A DNA stretch of 64,000 bases, taken from contig OY752146.1 in assembly GCA_963573315.1 (NCBI GenBank), positions 682,001-746,000 on the forward strand. Reading direction: 5' to 3'. Position 1 is the first letter of the stretch; each line of letters starts with the position of its first letter. The stretch is from Entomortierella parvispora (taxonomy: Eukaryota; Mortierellomycota; Mortierellomycetes; Mortierellales; Mortierellaceae). The notes beneath the pieces were generated by a model. The model saw only the letters and a list, made by a program, of their open reading frames with translations. It was not told the origin of the DNA and searched no databases. The translations under genes were made by a program, and so were the position numbers. Positions 40,741-52,400 of this stretch are shown piece after piece.

Positions 40741-43700
40741 TCAATCATGATTGTTCTGCTTTACAGAATCAGAGTGATCGGGCGGCTTTGTGTCTGGGAG
40801 AGGAGACGCACTGGATCCTTCTTTGTCATTGTCAGGAATGACAACCACCTCCTCTTCCTCCTCTTCTTCGTCTTCATCGTCTGCTGTTTCGGGCATGTGA
40901 AGAGCAGGAGGGCCACCTCCTGTGGACAACAGACACAGTCCGTTGACAAGCACTCGGAACGCAAAGGTGATGGATTCCGTGGCGCGATTAAAGGTTACAG
41001 CTATTGTGACAGAAAAGAAGAAATGAGTCTTGGTAACTAAAAAAAAAGTATCTCAGAGGGTAAAGACAGGATGAATCATAGTCATACATAGCAGAGGGAA
41101 ACTTACTTAAAGAAGGCACCGTTGGGTTCATTGGCACCATTCGAGTGCGGTCCGAACCTCCAAAGTGCACCAGAGTATATCCGACAACGGGCTCGGTTCT
41201 CCACCGATGACCAAACAACTCGCCCACAGAGGCCTCGCTCTGGTACGTCCGGATATCCAAATCATCGGCTTCGGGAACGCTATTTGGTGGAATACGCTCA
41301 TCGTCGTCATCCTCAATTTTGATGACAAGGTCCTCTGGGATATTACTAGCTTTGGTAGATCCTGAAGTCGTCGATGTCGGGTTTGGTGCCTTGTCAGAAT
41401 CAGGGCTAGGGCTGCCTGCAGCCTTGGATGACGACGAGGATGAAGAAGCCGGCAACGCCGTGGCCTCCGCTGTTGTTTCTGCTGCTGTTGTTTCTGCTGC
41501 TGTTGTTTCTGTTTCTGTTGTTTCTGTTGTTTCTGTTGTCGATTCCGCTGATGTTGATGTTGTAGCAGTTGCTGTTATTGCTGTTGCTGTTGCTGTTGCT
41601 GTTATTGCTGCTGTTGCTGTTGAAGTAGCTGGCCGTTGTAAATTGGCAGCATCCGCCTCATCCAATCCGTTGAACACCATCTGAAACTCTTTTTCATCCA
41701 TCCTATCTTCAATCTCGAGAACTTGTGCATCCTGCCATCCTTGGAACCGCACATCTTGAAGTTCCCGCTTGAACCGTGTATGGATCTTTTTCAGAAAGTT
41801 TGTCCGGAAGGGCTGTACAGGACGAGGTTTTCCATGGACCTGGAGATATTGTGTGCAGGCGGGACACAGAATCGTGCTCCTTTCCTCGGCGGATGGCTCA
41901 TTCTTGCTGGTCGAATCTGCTTTTGGTTTCCAAGACAAGTTATCCAAGGTCATACAGTTTGCGCACTCCAATGGCCGCGTTGACTTTTTGATGGGTCGAT
42001 CCACTTGTGATCCAAAGACACGAGGTGGAGTGGGCGAGTGAGAGCCTGGGGTGGAAGATGCTGCTGCTGCTGCTGCTGCCAAGGCAGACGGGGAAGAATT
42101 GGCTTGCGTTGGGTATTGTGCCGAGGACTTGTTTCTCAGATATTGCAATTGCCGTAACTGCAACTGCTTTTGCTGTAACTGACGTTGTTGTTGATATCTT
42201 TGCATCATCAATTGTTGTTGTGAAAGTTGTCCCTGAGGTTGTTGACCCGGCGTCGACCGCAGAGCTTGGGCCTGCTGTGGACCCGGATGAGGCTTAATAG
42301 GGATAGGCTGTTGATGGACTGGATACATTTGTTGATGAGGTTGGTAATGCCGCTGAATAGCGCGGAAGCCTTGAGCACTATTTTGTGGATGCTGTTTCTG
42401 TTGTAGCAGCTGCTGTTTTTGGTGATTATGTTGCTGTTGTTGCTGCTGTTGTTGCTGTTGCTCCTGCTGCTGCTGCTGGAAATGCTGTTTTGCCGCCAGT
42501 TGTGCTTGGCGTTGTTGGTCAAGCATACGCATGTGTTTGTGCAAATGATACGACCGAGAATGCGCCGACTGAGCCTGCTGTTGAGCGCGATGTCGCTGTT
42601 GGTGAATGGATTGGCGTTGCTGTTGTTCTGCCAACGCCGCAGTGGAGATGCCGTTAGGGAGCTGCGGTCGTGGTGCGATGGACTGAGGCATCGGCTGAGA
42701 CTGAGAATGAGACTGAGGCTGTGAATGCGGATGGATATGACCTTGGCTCGGATGAGGGTACGTCTGTGATGAAGCACCAGATGCCTGTTTCTGTGGATGC
42801 TGAGCAGGGTGTATGGAACTCCGGGGAGGTGGTACGCCGTGATTCGAAAGACGGTGTGCCAGTGGGTGAGATGAATGTACGCCGTCAACAGCGGCGGATG
42901 TCGAGTGTAACCTTTCATCCATGGCGTATCTTTCTTCTATGGTCGCTGGTGCTTGCTGGCGGTTGTGCGTATGAGGATGTCCCGATGGTGGCGGTGGTGA
43001 CCTGACTGATCGGATGGGTGGGAAATTAGAGTGTGGCGATTCAGGGCGCGACGACGGATGCAAGTCATGACCGGTCCGCGGATCTACTGACGGGTAGTCG
43101 ATCTCTCTGTCTTTTGGATATCTGTCAAGACCATAAGCAGCTCTTGAACTGCCTGTGTACACCTCTGGTGTGTACCATGACGGATAGGAGGATGATCCAT
43201 GATGGCGAGATGGTGGTCCTGGGTAATGGTCGTCATCCGAAGGCGCAGAGGATCTCAATGGATGGCCGTGAGAATCCACACGATGACCATACATGGGTCG
43301 CTTTGCATAATGTCCTGGCTCGTAACGGCGATCATATCCTCCAAAGCGGTCTGCAGTCTCCTCGATGCCTGCCCTATCCATGGACCGTTTCCGAGAGTGG
43401 GAGAATGGCGAGTAGTTGACAGATTTGGCCTCAAGCTCAAAGATACGGTTCCTCATGGCGATGTACATGTCCTGGTTGAACTCCAAAGGTACCTCGTCCA
43501 AAGAAAAGAGAACTAGATGCAAGGTTAGATTTTCATTCACTTGGCCGCGAGTTCGCCCTGCAGTTATATGGATGGTTGGCTGTACCTCCTCCAAGGGTCG
43601 ACAGGGTATGCTGCGAGGCAATAGTGTGCCGCGTCTGAAAGTAAGGCTCCTGCAACGGCGTTGTTTTCTAACAAAAAGAGAAAAGGGATAATGAGTCTTG

Positions 43701-45062
43701 TGATGCAGCAGACAGTTGGATCTTTGCTGTTGCTTTACACGCATACCTTCCAGAGCGAGGACAAGGCGTCGCTGCCATCGGCACTGTGGGGCTGATCCAG
43801 CTTGGCTGAGATGGAGGGGATCGAAAAAGGGTAGCGGTTGAGGGCGTTAGGATGATGCGACGCAGACGCAGAAGAGCGCGAAGGATCGCGCGATGGGAAG
43901 GAAGGGGGACGGATCTGGACATGCTGCTGCTGCTGTTGCTGGGTGTGGTTGCTCTCTTTTGCCATGCGACCATGTTCCTGCTCCTGGTCCATTGTGCTTC
44001 TAGGGTGGTGAGGATTATGGACGTCCATTCTAGACGGATCGTTATCAAAGGGAGCACGGTCATGGTCGTGGTCGTGGGGGTGGTCGTAGTCATGGGGATG
44101 TTGTCGGTAGGAGGGTTGGTGTGAACGATGGTGATGGGGTTCCGAGGGTTGTTCGGCTGGAGGAGGTGGGGAGTGGCGGTGGTGGCGGACGAGGGCAAGG
44201 GCAGCAGCATGGGCAGCAGCATTGTCCTCTCCGGAGGACGGATCCATGGGGATGATGCGATGTGGAGGGGAGAAGGAGGTGGAGAGAATGGGAATGGGAC
44301 AAGGCAGCAGACAGACAGACAGAAGGAAGGAAGGAAGGGAAGAAAGATAAAGAAGGTGAAGATAAAGAAGGTAAAGAGAAAAAAAGTAAAGAGAAAAAAA
44401 GGTAAAGGTGGAGATAAAGGTGAAGATAAAGAAGGTGAAGAGAAAGAAAGAAAAGAGCAGAATGGAACACCTATGCATAAAGAATACATACCTCCATCAT
44501 CATGGCCAGGGCGACGACGACGCTGCCCCTCTTGCTCTTTCTTCCCGTCGTCGCCGTTGTCGTCGTTGTCGTTGTCGTTGTTAGCATTGCCTTTCTTGCT
44601 CTGGTCCCGCCGCTCCTTCTCTTCCTGCTCTTCCTGCTCCTCCTGCTGCTGCTGTCGAGTCGACGTAACCATCGAGTATGCAATAGCCAGTTCCTGCATT
44701 GTGTACGACGCTGCCGCTGCAGCTGCCGCCGCCGTGGCTGTCGGACCAGCATCGCCCAATGGTGGCGATGGGGGCTGAAGACCCTTCAGACCCTTGCGAC
44801 TCTGAGAGCGGCCTTTTTCGTTATCGTCGTCGATGGTCGACTTTTGGCCAGCAAGGGGTTCTGGCTGTGTTGACGAAGGGTTACGGTGGTGATCCTGTCC
44901 TTGGTGCTGGCGGTTGTCCTGCGGGGACGATGAGAGGTTGGTACTGTTGTGAGGAGAGTGCATTGTCTTGGCCGGGGCCAAGGGTGGGAGAGGCGGAGAG
45001 GGCGGAGGAGTGGAGGTGGAGGAGAGACGATGCGGACGAGAGCCCGGTGGTCCTGTGGACAT
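40741..45062 (-). CDS. Poly-Q regulatory protein with atypical GATA-like zinc finger
   Basis: Five exons (45062-44492, 44228-43747, 43667-43586, 43512-41107, 41000-40741) join in frame to about 1266 residues. The N-terminus is Ser/Pro-rich with an alanine run, Gln/Glu tracts and a His/Asp block (exon 2). The middle is Gln/His-rich. Near residues 892-930 is C-A-N-C ... LSW ... C-P-A-C-TQYLQVHGKPRP, the GATA layout, but with 29 residues between the Cys pairs instead of the usual 17-18. A conserved-looking C-terminal segment (YTLVHFGGSDRTRMV / TVTFNRATESITFAFRVLVNG) spans the last intron and precedes an acidic tail. Probably a nuclear transcriptional regulator; the target is unknown. The 3' end converges with SMC2. 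Confidence 0.8.
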
Positions 45063-46424
45063 GGCTCGGTTGAAAGAAAGAAAGAAAGCAAGGAAGGAAG
45101 GAAGGAAGGAAGGAGGCGAATCAATCAGAGAATGAAACAATGAAATGGGGGACAGTGAGAGAGGGAGAACTTGTCGCCGGTCTGGTGTGTTTGCAGTCCT
45201 CATCAGTATTCACTCCATTCACAGACCAAGCTCCTGTCGCCCGGAGAAAGAAGCAGCGGCGGCGAACGAACTCGAATGTGCAGACAGGAGGGTGAAAGAA
45301 AGAGAGAGCACCCCTGCTCGGGTGCTGCCGGAGCAGGGCCGGGCGGGAGTGGGGCAGCACCCGTCGCACAAGAAAAGCTTCTTTTGTCCTTGGTTCCAGA
45401 TTTGTGTAGTGTTTAGTCCAACTTCCCCGCACTCGCTGTCTTTTTTACTGTTTTAATTTTTAAACTTATGCTAAATATTTATCTGAGGTGGTGAAGACTT
45501 GTTTGCAAAGGTCACCAGGACACTGTAGCCGCGAAGGACGCGCCTTCTGTAAAGGTGGTTCTGGACATGTAAAAATGGTTCGGGACATGTACAGTTATAG
45601 CAGCTCTTGAGGAACTTTGAGGGAATCTCCCCAATGAGGATAGGCATGATGACGATGACGGGTAACCGGGCCGTGACACACGGCCGTGGCCAAGTCTGTG
45701 TCAGCAAGCGTAGGTGAATAGCTCTTGCCCGCAGTGCACATACACGATGTGGTCAAGGGGACCAGTCTTGGTGGCCTGGGAAAAGAGCCTCTCGAGCTGT
45801 ACAGTACTCAACATCCTCGCGGGTGAGATCAACAAAATGGCCGCTAGGAGAGTCATCATCTTTGAGCCTGCTGACTGTGGCATCCAACCCTCTCCCTGTT
45901 GGACGAAGCAATGGTGACACTGGCCATTCCAACGGGGGACGGCAAAACAGAATCTTAGTAAGCCAAGGTGAGTTTCGGCAAACTGCAAAGTTGTATCAGT
46001 ACTATCTTTTCCCTTGCACTTACTAACAAAGGGGACAGGACAACGTCAACGCCCAACCGTGAATCTTGGCATTTAAGAAGGGCACCCTCACGAAGCAACA
46101 AACGCCCTGGGTGGCTGCGCAATTTTATTATCCGATCAATGGCCCCACTCAATTCTCTCAGACGTAAAATTATAAATTTTATGTCGAATGCGCTTTGTGC
46201 CAACCTCCACAATTGTAACACCAAAAACATATGGTGATTTTTTTTATCAGGAGACAATTGAATTGGGCCAATGCACAAACAAATGTCCACTGTGGACGCC
46301 CAAACGAATTGATTTGAACAAACAAATTGATTGCAACACGAACGTGAAATTGTGAATGACGCACAAAAGCAAGAGTTGATGATGAACACAAGAACAAACA
46401 ATTTTTATATACAATATTCTGTGT
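45063..46424. other. Intergenic (upstream of GATA-like gene, downstream of C2H2 gene)
   Basis: Contains GAAAG/GGAA repeats in the GATA-like leader (45070-45115) and, from 45460 to 46420, AT-rich DNA with only short frames. I see no gene, though an unrecognised non-coding transcript cannot be excluded. Confidence 0.45.
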
Positions 46425-47987
46425 CTAGAATTTATCAAACAGTCGCTGCTGCTGTTGTTGCTGCAGCAACGCAATGAGTGCCGCATTGGATTGGCCGCAG
46501 ATGCGCTGGTGCCGGTGGAGTGCGTCGTTGCGCATGAACCCGCTTCCGCAGCTCTGACAGCTGTATGGCTTCTCGCCAGTGTGCAAGCGCACATGTCGCT
46601 CGCGGTCGTGGCGACGAGCAAAAGCAAGCGGACACGAATCGCACAGGAACGGCCTGTCCTCAGAGTGTGTCTTCATGTGCGATGTCAGGTTGTAGGCTCT
46701 GGAAAAGACCTTGCCACACCCCGGAGATTCGCACACAAAAGAGTTTGGCTTGACCTTGAATTTGATCTGTCGGGCTCGACGCTTGCGCGTGGCAGGAACC
46801 TCGTCAATCTTTTCTTGTGAAAGGGACTCTAATACCGCGTTTTGTTTCCGTACACTTGCATTGGGATCGGTTACTTGGCAGTTGTTGGATTCGGGGTGGC
46901 CGTAAAGAGTGGAAGAGGTGATTCTGGAAGACGCCATGGTGGGCCGCAATACGGATTGCTGTCGCTTACTGCAGTTGTTGCTGTCGTTGTTGTCCACGTT
47001 AGGGACACTTGGATGTGAAGTCCAAGAAAGGGCCTGGGATTGGATCATGGTCGGTGCCGCAGAGGAGAGAAGGGCCGAGTGGGAATCCAGCTCGGAGGAC
47101 ATCATCATACCCATCTCAGGAATAGTATTTTGCAAGGTTGGGCGGTGAATAGGTATACTAGTTTGATGAATCATCGGCTGAGGTAAAGGTTGGGGTACTG
47201 GCTGGAGGTAGTACTCAAACTGACCAGGAAACTGTGTCAAGGAGGGATCAGCCAGTGGCAGACATGTCACGCTTTGGGGTCCACAAGACCCAAACTTGAC
47301 CTGATCGTAATGCTGGTGAATTTGTGGCTGTTGTGGCTGTGATTGTTGTTGTTGTTGCGGTTGTGACTGATGCTGCTGTTGTGGTTGCTGTTGTGGTTGC
47401 TGTTGTGGTTGCTGATGCTGTTGCTGTTGATGCTGATGCTGATGCTGCTGTTGTTGCTGTTGTTGTGAGGACATCTGAAGATCTAAAGGTGCAAAGGACG
47501 ACTCAGGATAGGCCATTTGTTCCTGAGGGTAAAATGACTGAAAATCTGCTGTGGGTCCAAAAGCACTATACAAGGAGGGTTGTGGCTGACTTTGTTGAAA
47601 GATTGGACGGTTGGGCTTCAAGATTTGCAGGGGCGCTGTTTGCTTGTCGCCTTGACTGTTAAGGTAAGACTGAACATTTTGCTGCAAAGTGTTGGGGAGG
47701 AAGAGATCATATTCGTCCAAGTCGTCATCCTCGTCATCGTCTTCACGACCATCGATTGAATCGGGAAGGTCCTGAAGGGACGAGTCGGGGGACATCAAAC
47801 TGGGCAAGCCCTGCATATCAAGTCCGTCAAGAGAATCGTAAGGAGAATATGAGAGAAGCTGTGCCGCATTACTGGGGTCGAAAGCGGGAAACGCAAAGGA
47901 ACTGTCCAACGTGTTGTAGTCGAGGGGCAGTTGAAGGAGAGGCAGGTGTGAAGAGTATTGCTCGGGGAGATGTGAAGTAGACTGCAT
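46425..47987 (-). CDS. C2H2 zinc-finger transcription factor, Gln-rich
   Basis: A single-exon 520-residue protein. An acidic segment (DDDEDDDLDEYDLF, near 80-97) and a long Gln/His tract (about 175-225) resemble activation regions. A basic patch (RKRRARQIKFKVK) precedes three fingers near residues 415-492: finger 1 C-x4-C-x12-H-x3-H (CESPGCGKVFSRAYN), finger 2 C-x2-C-x12-H-x3-H (CDSCPLAFARRHD), finger 3 C-x2-C-x12-H-x3-C (CQSCGSGFMRNDA), joined by TGEKP-like linkers. The finger 2-3 unit resembles fungal Ace2/Crz1/Azf1-type regulators; orthology cannot be settled by eye. It ends in a second short poly-Q and RLFDKF. It is divergent from separase, with 1.5 kb between. Confidence 0.87.
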   Translation of the reverse strand: MQSTSHLPEQYSSHLPLLQLPLDYNTLDSSFAFPAFDPSNAAQLLSYSPYDSLDGLDMQGLPSLMSPDSSLQDLPDSIDGREDDDEDDDLDEYDLFLPNTLQQNVQSYLNSQGDKQTAPLQILKPNRPIFQQSQPQPSLYSAFGPTADFQSFYPQEQMAYPESSFAPLDLQMSSQQQQQQQHQHQHQQQQHQQPQQQPQQQPQQQHQSQPQQQQQSQPQQPQIHQHYDQVKFGSCGPQSVTCLPLADPSLTQFPGQFEYYLQPVPQPLPQPMIHQTSIPIHRPTLQNTIPEMGMMMSSELDSHSALLSSAAPTMIQSQALSWTSHPSVPNVDNNDSNNCSKRQQSVLRPTMASSRITSSTLYGHPESNNCQVTDPNASVRKQNAVLESLSQEKIDEVPATRKRRARQIKFKVKPNSFVCESPGCGKVFSRAYNLTSHMKTHSEDRPFLCDSCPLAFARRHDRERHVRLHTGEKPYSCQSCGSGFMRNDALHRHQRICGQSNAALIALLQQQQQQRLFDKF

Positions 47988-49463
47988 TGAAACGAGAGAG
48001 AGAGAGATACAGAGGAGAAGTGCGTGCGTGAAAGAGAGAAGCTGTGGGAGGGATGTACTGAGAAGGAGAGAGGGCTACAACTCCGAGTGACAATGTTCTC
48101 AAGCGCGGGAGAGTGAGTGGTGGTGATGAAGGGTTGGAAGATGAAAAGGAAGAAAAGAGCAAGAAGAAAAAAAAAAAGAAAGAAAGGAAAAAAAAACATG
48201 GGCACGCAGACTCCCGCGGTTTATTTGTACTTGGCTGTGTTGTGCTGGGAATGGAGGAAAACACACGCACCTTCACACCGCCCCTTTGCTTTTTTGCTTT
48301 CATGCAGTGCCAGATTCTTGACCTTTCGGCCTAGGTGCTCTGTTTCTTTCCCACTGTCACTCTCCCCCCTCTCCTCTTCTCTTCCATTCGCTTCTTCTTT
48401 TTCCACCCTTACCTATCCTCTCCTTGCTTTCGATCTCCCTCGCTCCTGTGAAGCGCTGCGCTGGGTTTGGCTGTCTGTCCTGGTAGTCTACATGAAGATA
48501 CGTGAAGTCCATTGCAGGTGACGCAAAAAAAACTAAATTTAGCGTCTGTTCGTGGTAAAAGGAAAAAAGTGAACACAAACCAAGCCCCGTCCCTCGGATG
48601 GTAAGGAGTTGAGAGCATCTTCTATGCCGCTGCCCCCTGAACAGTGTATGAGGGCACTGCCACGCGGTTTTACATGAAGAAGATTTTGTGCGCGAGCGCG
48701 ACAGACTAACGGCACTGCTGCAGGCGGGGATCTACCTTTTTAGATGGCATCCTTGGCCCTGATCCCGGCGCCTGTACCAAGTCCTGCGCGCTGTCATTAT
48801 CAGCTCACACAAAACGCTGGACGGAGGGATGTCGGAAAGTACAGGGCTAGGAACCCTGCAGAGATCTGAAGAGAACGTAAACAGTTGCTGGTGGACACAA
48901 CGACCGGAGGACAGAGGTTCGTCCATCCGCGGAGTTTGTCTCTTTGATAAACTACCTTCACTTGCACGTTTTCTTTTCAATGTGACGTCCATGCTGTCGG
49001 AGAGAAAACGGGTTGAGAGCAGGCAGTCGGAAAGCGATTGCGAACAAACAAAAAAAAAAGCAAAACTTGGGATGAAGAGAGTGTCCAGACCGTCCATGTG
49101 CCCCTGGACCAACGCGTCGCGTCTGCAGGGCGAGTTCCCGCCTGGGGCGTCAAAAACAGAGACAGATACGCGTGGTGTCTCGCGCGTCGGCGGGTGGCTT
49201 TGAAGTTGTTTGTTGTCTCCATATGCGCACTGCATGCATCTGCTTGTGATACATCAGCTTCTACTGTACTTGCATCTACACCGACATTCATCCCATTGGC
49301 CTTCATCCTGCCATTCCCTCTCCTTTCCACCCGCTCTTGCTGCCGTCTCTTGCTCGAGACCATCCTCTGCATCTTCCCGTGAGCTGCACATTCTCTTCTC
49401 AACACAGCAACTCCTACAAACAATACCTGCTGAACAGCAGCATCGCCGTCAGGTTCCTGAGCA
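47988..49463. other. Divergent promoter region (C2H2 gene / separase)
   Basis: A-rich tracts at 48140-48200 and pyrimidine-rich blocks at 48340-48430 mark the C2H2 leader. The stretch 48600-49460 has no convincing gene; the separase leader probably starts in its CT-rich last 150 bp. Confidence 0.5.
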
Positions 49464-52400
49464 ATGGCGACACAACGAGATCCCCTCGATGTCATCATTG
49501 ACAGTCTATCTGATCCGCGTCACTACCATGACAATCTGGTCGACGATGTGAAACGGTTGCTCGATCCAAGCCGATGGGATCGCGGCCACAGCTCGTCCCG
49601 CGGAAAGCAAGTCAAACGCCTGGTCAACATGTGCATGTCGACACTCACTCAATGGTCCAAGGTGCATGAGAGCGCAGCCTCTGTCTCGCACACTGGCAAG
49701 GCCCCAGCTCTTGAGAATGTCGCGCAGGCCAACTCTGCAACCAAGCCAGCCATCGGCACTACTGCAGCAAGGGTCTCCACTCTTCCTCGTGTTTCGAGAG
49801 CGACCGCAACGACCGAGCATGCCTCGTCATCGTCATCGACATCTGCTATGCCTACCAAAACTAAACCGACTCCCAGGACTCGTGGCTCGAGCATCTCTAA
49901 TCGTGCAAACACAACGCTTACTGGATCGAAAAAGTTGACAGCGCCGCGACCCTCCTCATCAGCTCTTCCTCTAGCAAATCCTCCCCGGAAACAAAAGGAT
50001 CTGGGATCAGCTCCCAGTACGGAAAAGCCCACTGAAACGCCAAAGCCCGACATCCCTCAGTTACCCTGCTACGACCATATCCCCAAGCTTGTGGAGATCA
50101 GCTTTCTGGCTGTTGGCACCCTTGAATCAATGGGCGACAGTGTCTCGACAGGACTATTTGATATCGAAAAGGCGCGGTCGAACCTCATCACAAAGACCAT
50201 CGAGATCGGAATGGTAAGATCAGATGGAACAAGCGTTCCTGCAGAACCGAAAACCGAGCCACTTGTACTTGCTGATATTTTGTACTCTCTTCTATGAATT
50301 TTTCTAGAAAAAAAGGGCGTTTGAAGAGTTGGGATTGTTGCGCAACCGTTTACTTCAAAGCGCACAGATCATTTGGGGCGAGGTAGACCTGGTAGCCAAG
50401 GATAAAGAAGCAATGAGCACCACCCGACGCAGACAACAAGGCGGTAATGCTGAAGATCTCGATAGTCCCATAACCGCATACCGGGACCTCCTCCGGTTTC
50501 CGTTCCCACATGCATTAAAGTCGGGAAATCCAAAACTATCTGAAGTAGCGCAGTCAGCGAATGGAGCAGATCCTGTACAGACCTTTGTTCTTTTAGTAAT
50601 TGCATTGCAAAATAACGCAGTTCGATGCTGGATCGATGCAAGGAATGGAACCTTGGCCCATGTAAGTAAATCTCGGTGCTATTGTTTTTTTTTCCAATGA
50701 TGACAGGCACGAAATCTAACATGCGTCTCCAATAGTACCTCCACGAAATGATGCAACAACAGGACTCGCCCTTGGATTGGTGTAGGCTATTAGCCAAAAT
50801 TCAACCTCAGGCAGCGTATAGGCCACTGGATGCTCTTTATCGGCTGCTTTTTATTGCGGCTGGCAAGGTTGTGGAGGCAAATCGCAGGAGCGGTACGTTT
50901 TGTTTGGTTTAGGGACACGGAACATCCGTTGAGCAGCGTTCTAAGTACTCTATAATTTGATCCCTCTGTAGAAGGTCACCGACAAGCATTCCTACTTCGA
51001 ATGCTCGCAACACGGTACTTTGCTACCTGCAGCCACACGTCCGGAGCCATTAATGGCGTGGTTTGGGAAAAACTTTTAAGATGCGGGGTGGAGTGCGATA
51101 AAGAGACTAAGGACGACAAGAATCCGCAGGACGGTGCTGTCATTATCCAAGAGTACACGTCTATCTTTAAGTTTATCCAAGGCCAATGGACAGTCGACGT
51201 GAAGAATCCCTGCTTTCAGTCTTGGTGCGATCACTTCGCATTCCTGACGCGAAAGGTAAGTGGGCTTTTCTCAAAAGTAAGAGCGATCGATGCCATTCGG
51301 TCTACTCACGCACTCTTGCCTACTAGACAGGAAATACTGCGGCAGCCGACTTTGTTCAAAACATCCGTTCGCCTCTGGAAGACATCGATATGAGCGACCC
51401 TAAACCACTACTCAAGGCTTCTTCACCACTTGACTCTCACAGCCTACCCTCAACAGCTATTAATGTTGCTGCCACCTATGCCCCCTCATCCATGAAAGAC
51501 GCCATGCCCCCGACGGATGCACAGACTAGCGAGAAAGTCGTTGCATGCTTAGAAGAGTCTGTCAAAACATTACGAAAATATGAAGAGTGTCTACAGGATT
51601 GGATGTCAAAGTCGAAAACAGGTAGTTGACTCATTATCTGGCGCATTATTTCTTTGGATGGGCCTTTGTCCACACCTGGATTTTCTAACGGGTGCTCAAA
51701 TAACATGTCTTAGCTTCCGAACTTGATACTTGTGTCGAAAACACCAAGAGGGTGCTCACATTATTGGAAAGATCGCTCTCGGCATTTCCGAAAGAGAAGG
51801 TCGCGTTGGCAACATTGCAAAATATTGCAAGAATATTTCGATCAATGGATACGTTACGGGGCATCGGATCCAAGGGTATAGACAGCTATGAGAAGGTTGC
51901 GCAAAGCAAGGCTGTAGTTTCGGGAGATGACCATCGTGCCGCTACGCAAGGACACATTGGCACAGCCAAATACGTGCAACTTTTACAATCGATTGAGCCA
52001 GTGCTGGAACTCTTGTCCGACGTCACGGCGGGACTGTGGCGGCAAGGACATACGTCTTACTTGGTAGGCAATCACCAGTTGCTTTGAATATGCTGGAGTT
52101 GGTGGTATTGGGTACTCATGATCTATGATATAGTCCTGGTATAGATCAGATCCAAAATCAAGTCCATCGCCCGCAAAACTCTCGTGTGCTAGAGTGGACG
52201 CAGTTTTACTGCTTTTCCGACTGCTGAGCCACGAGACGCTAAAGCCCAAATCTGTGGCTTTCAACCATCTTGTGACTCTACTGGACTCTGCACTCACAGT
52301 GGCGAGAGAGATGGGTGATCGCGAGTCGCTACCATGGATTTCAAATGCCATGTACAACTACAGCAGTGTCCTTTTCAAAGCCGGCAACCAGATCGCCGCG

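Noticed and set aside
44128-44778. 216-codon plus-strand ORF
   Set aside because: Antisense to GATA-like exons 1-2 and its intron; it consists of GAAG-type simple sequence.
48113-48521. Lys-rich plus-strand ORFs in the C2H2/separase intergenic region
   Set aside because: Poly-A and GA-tract translations without start context or codon bias.
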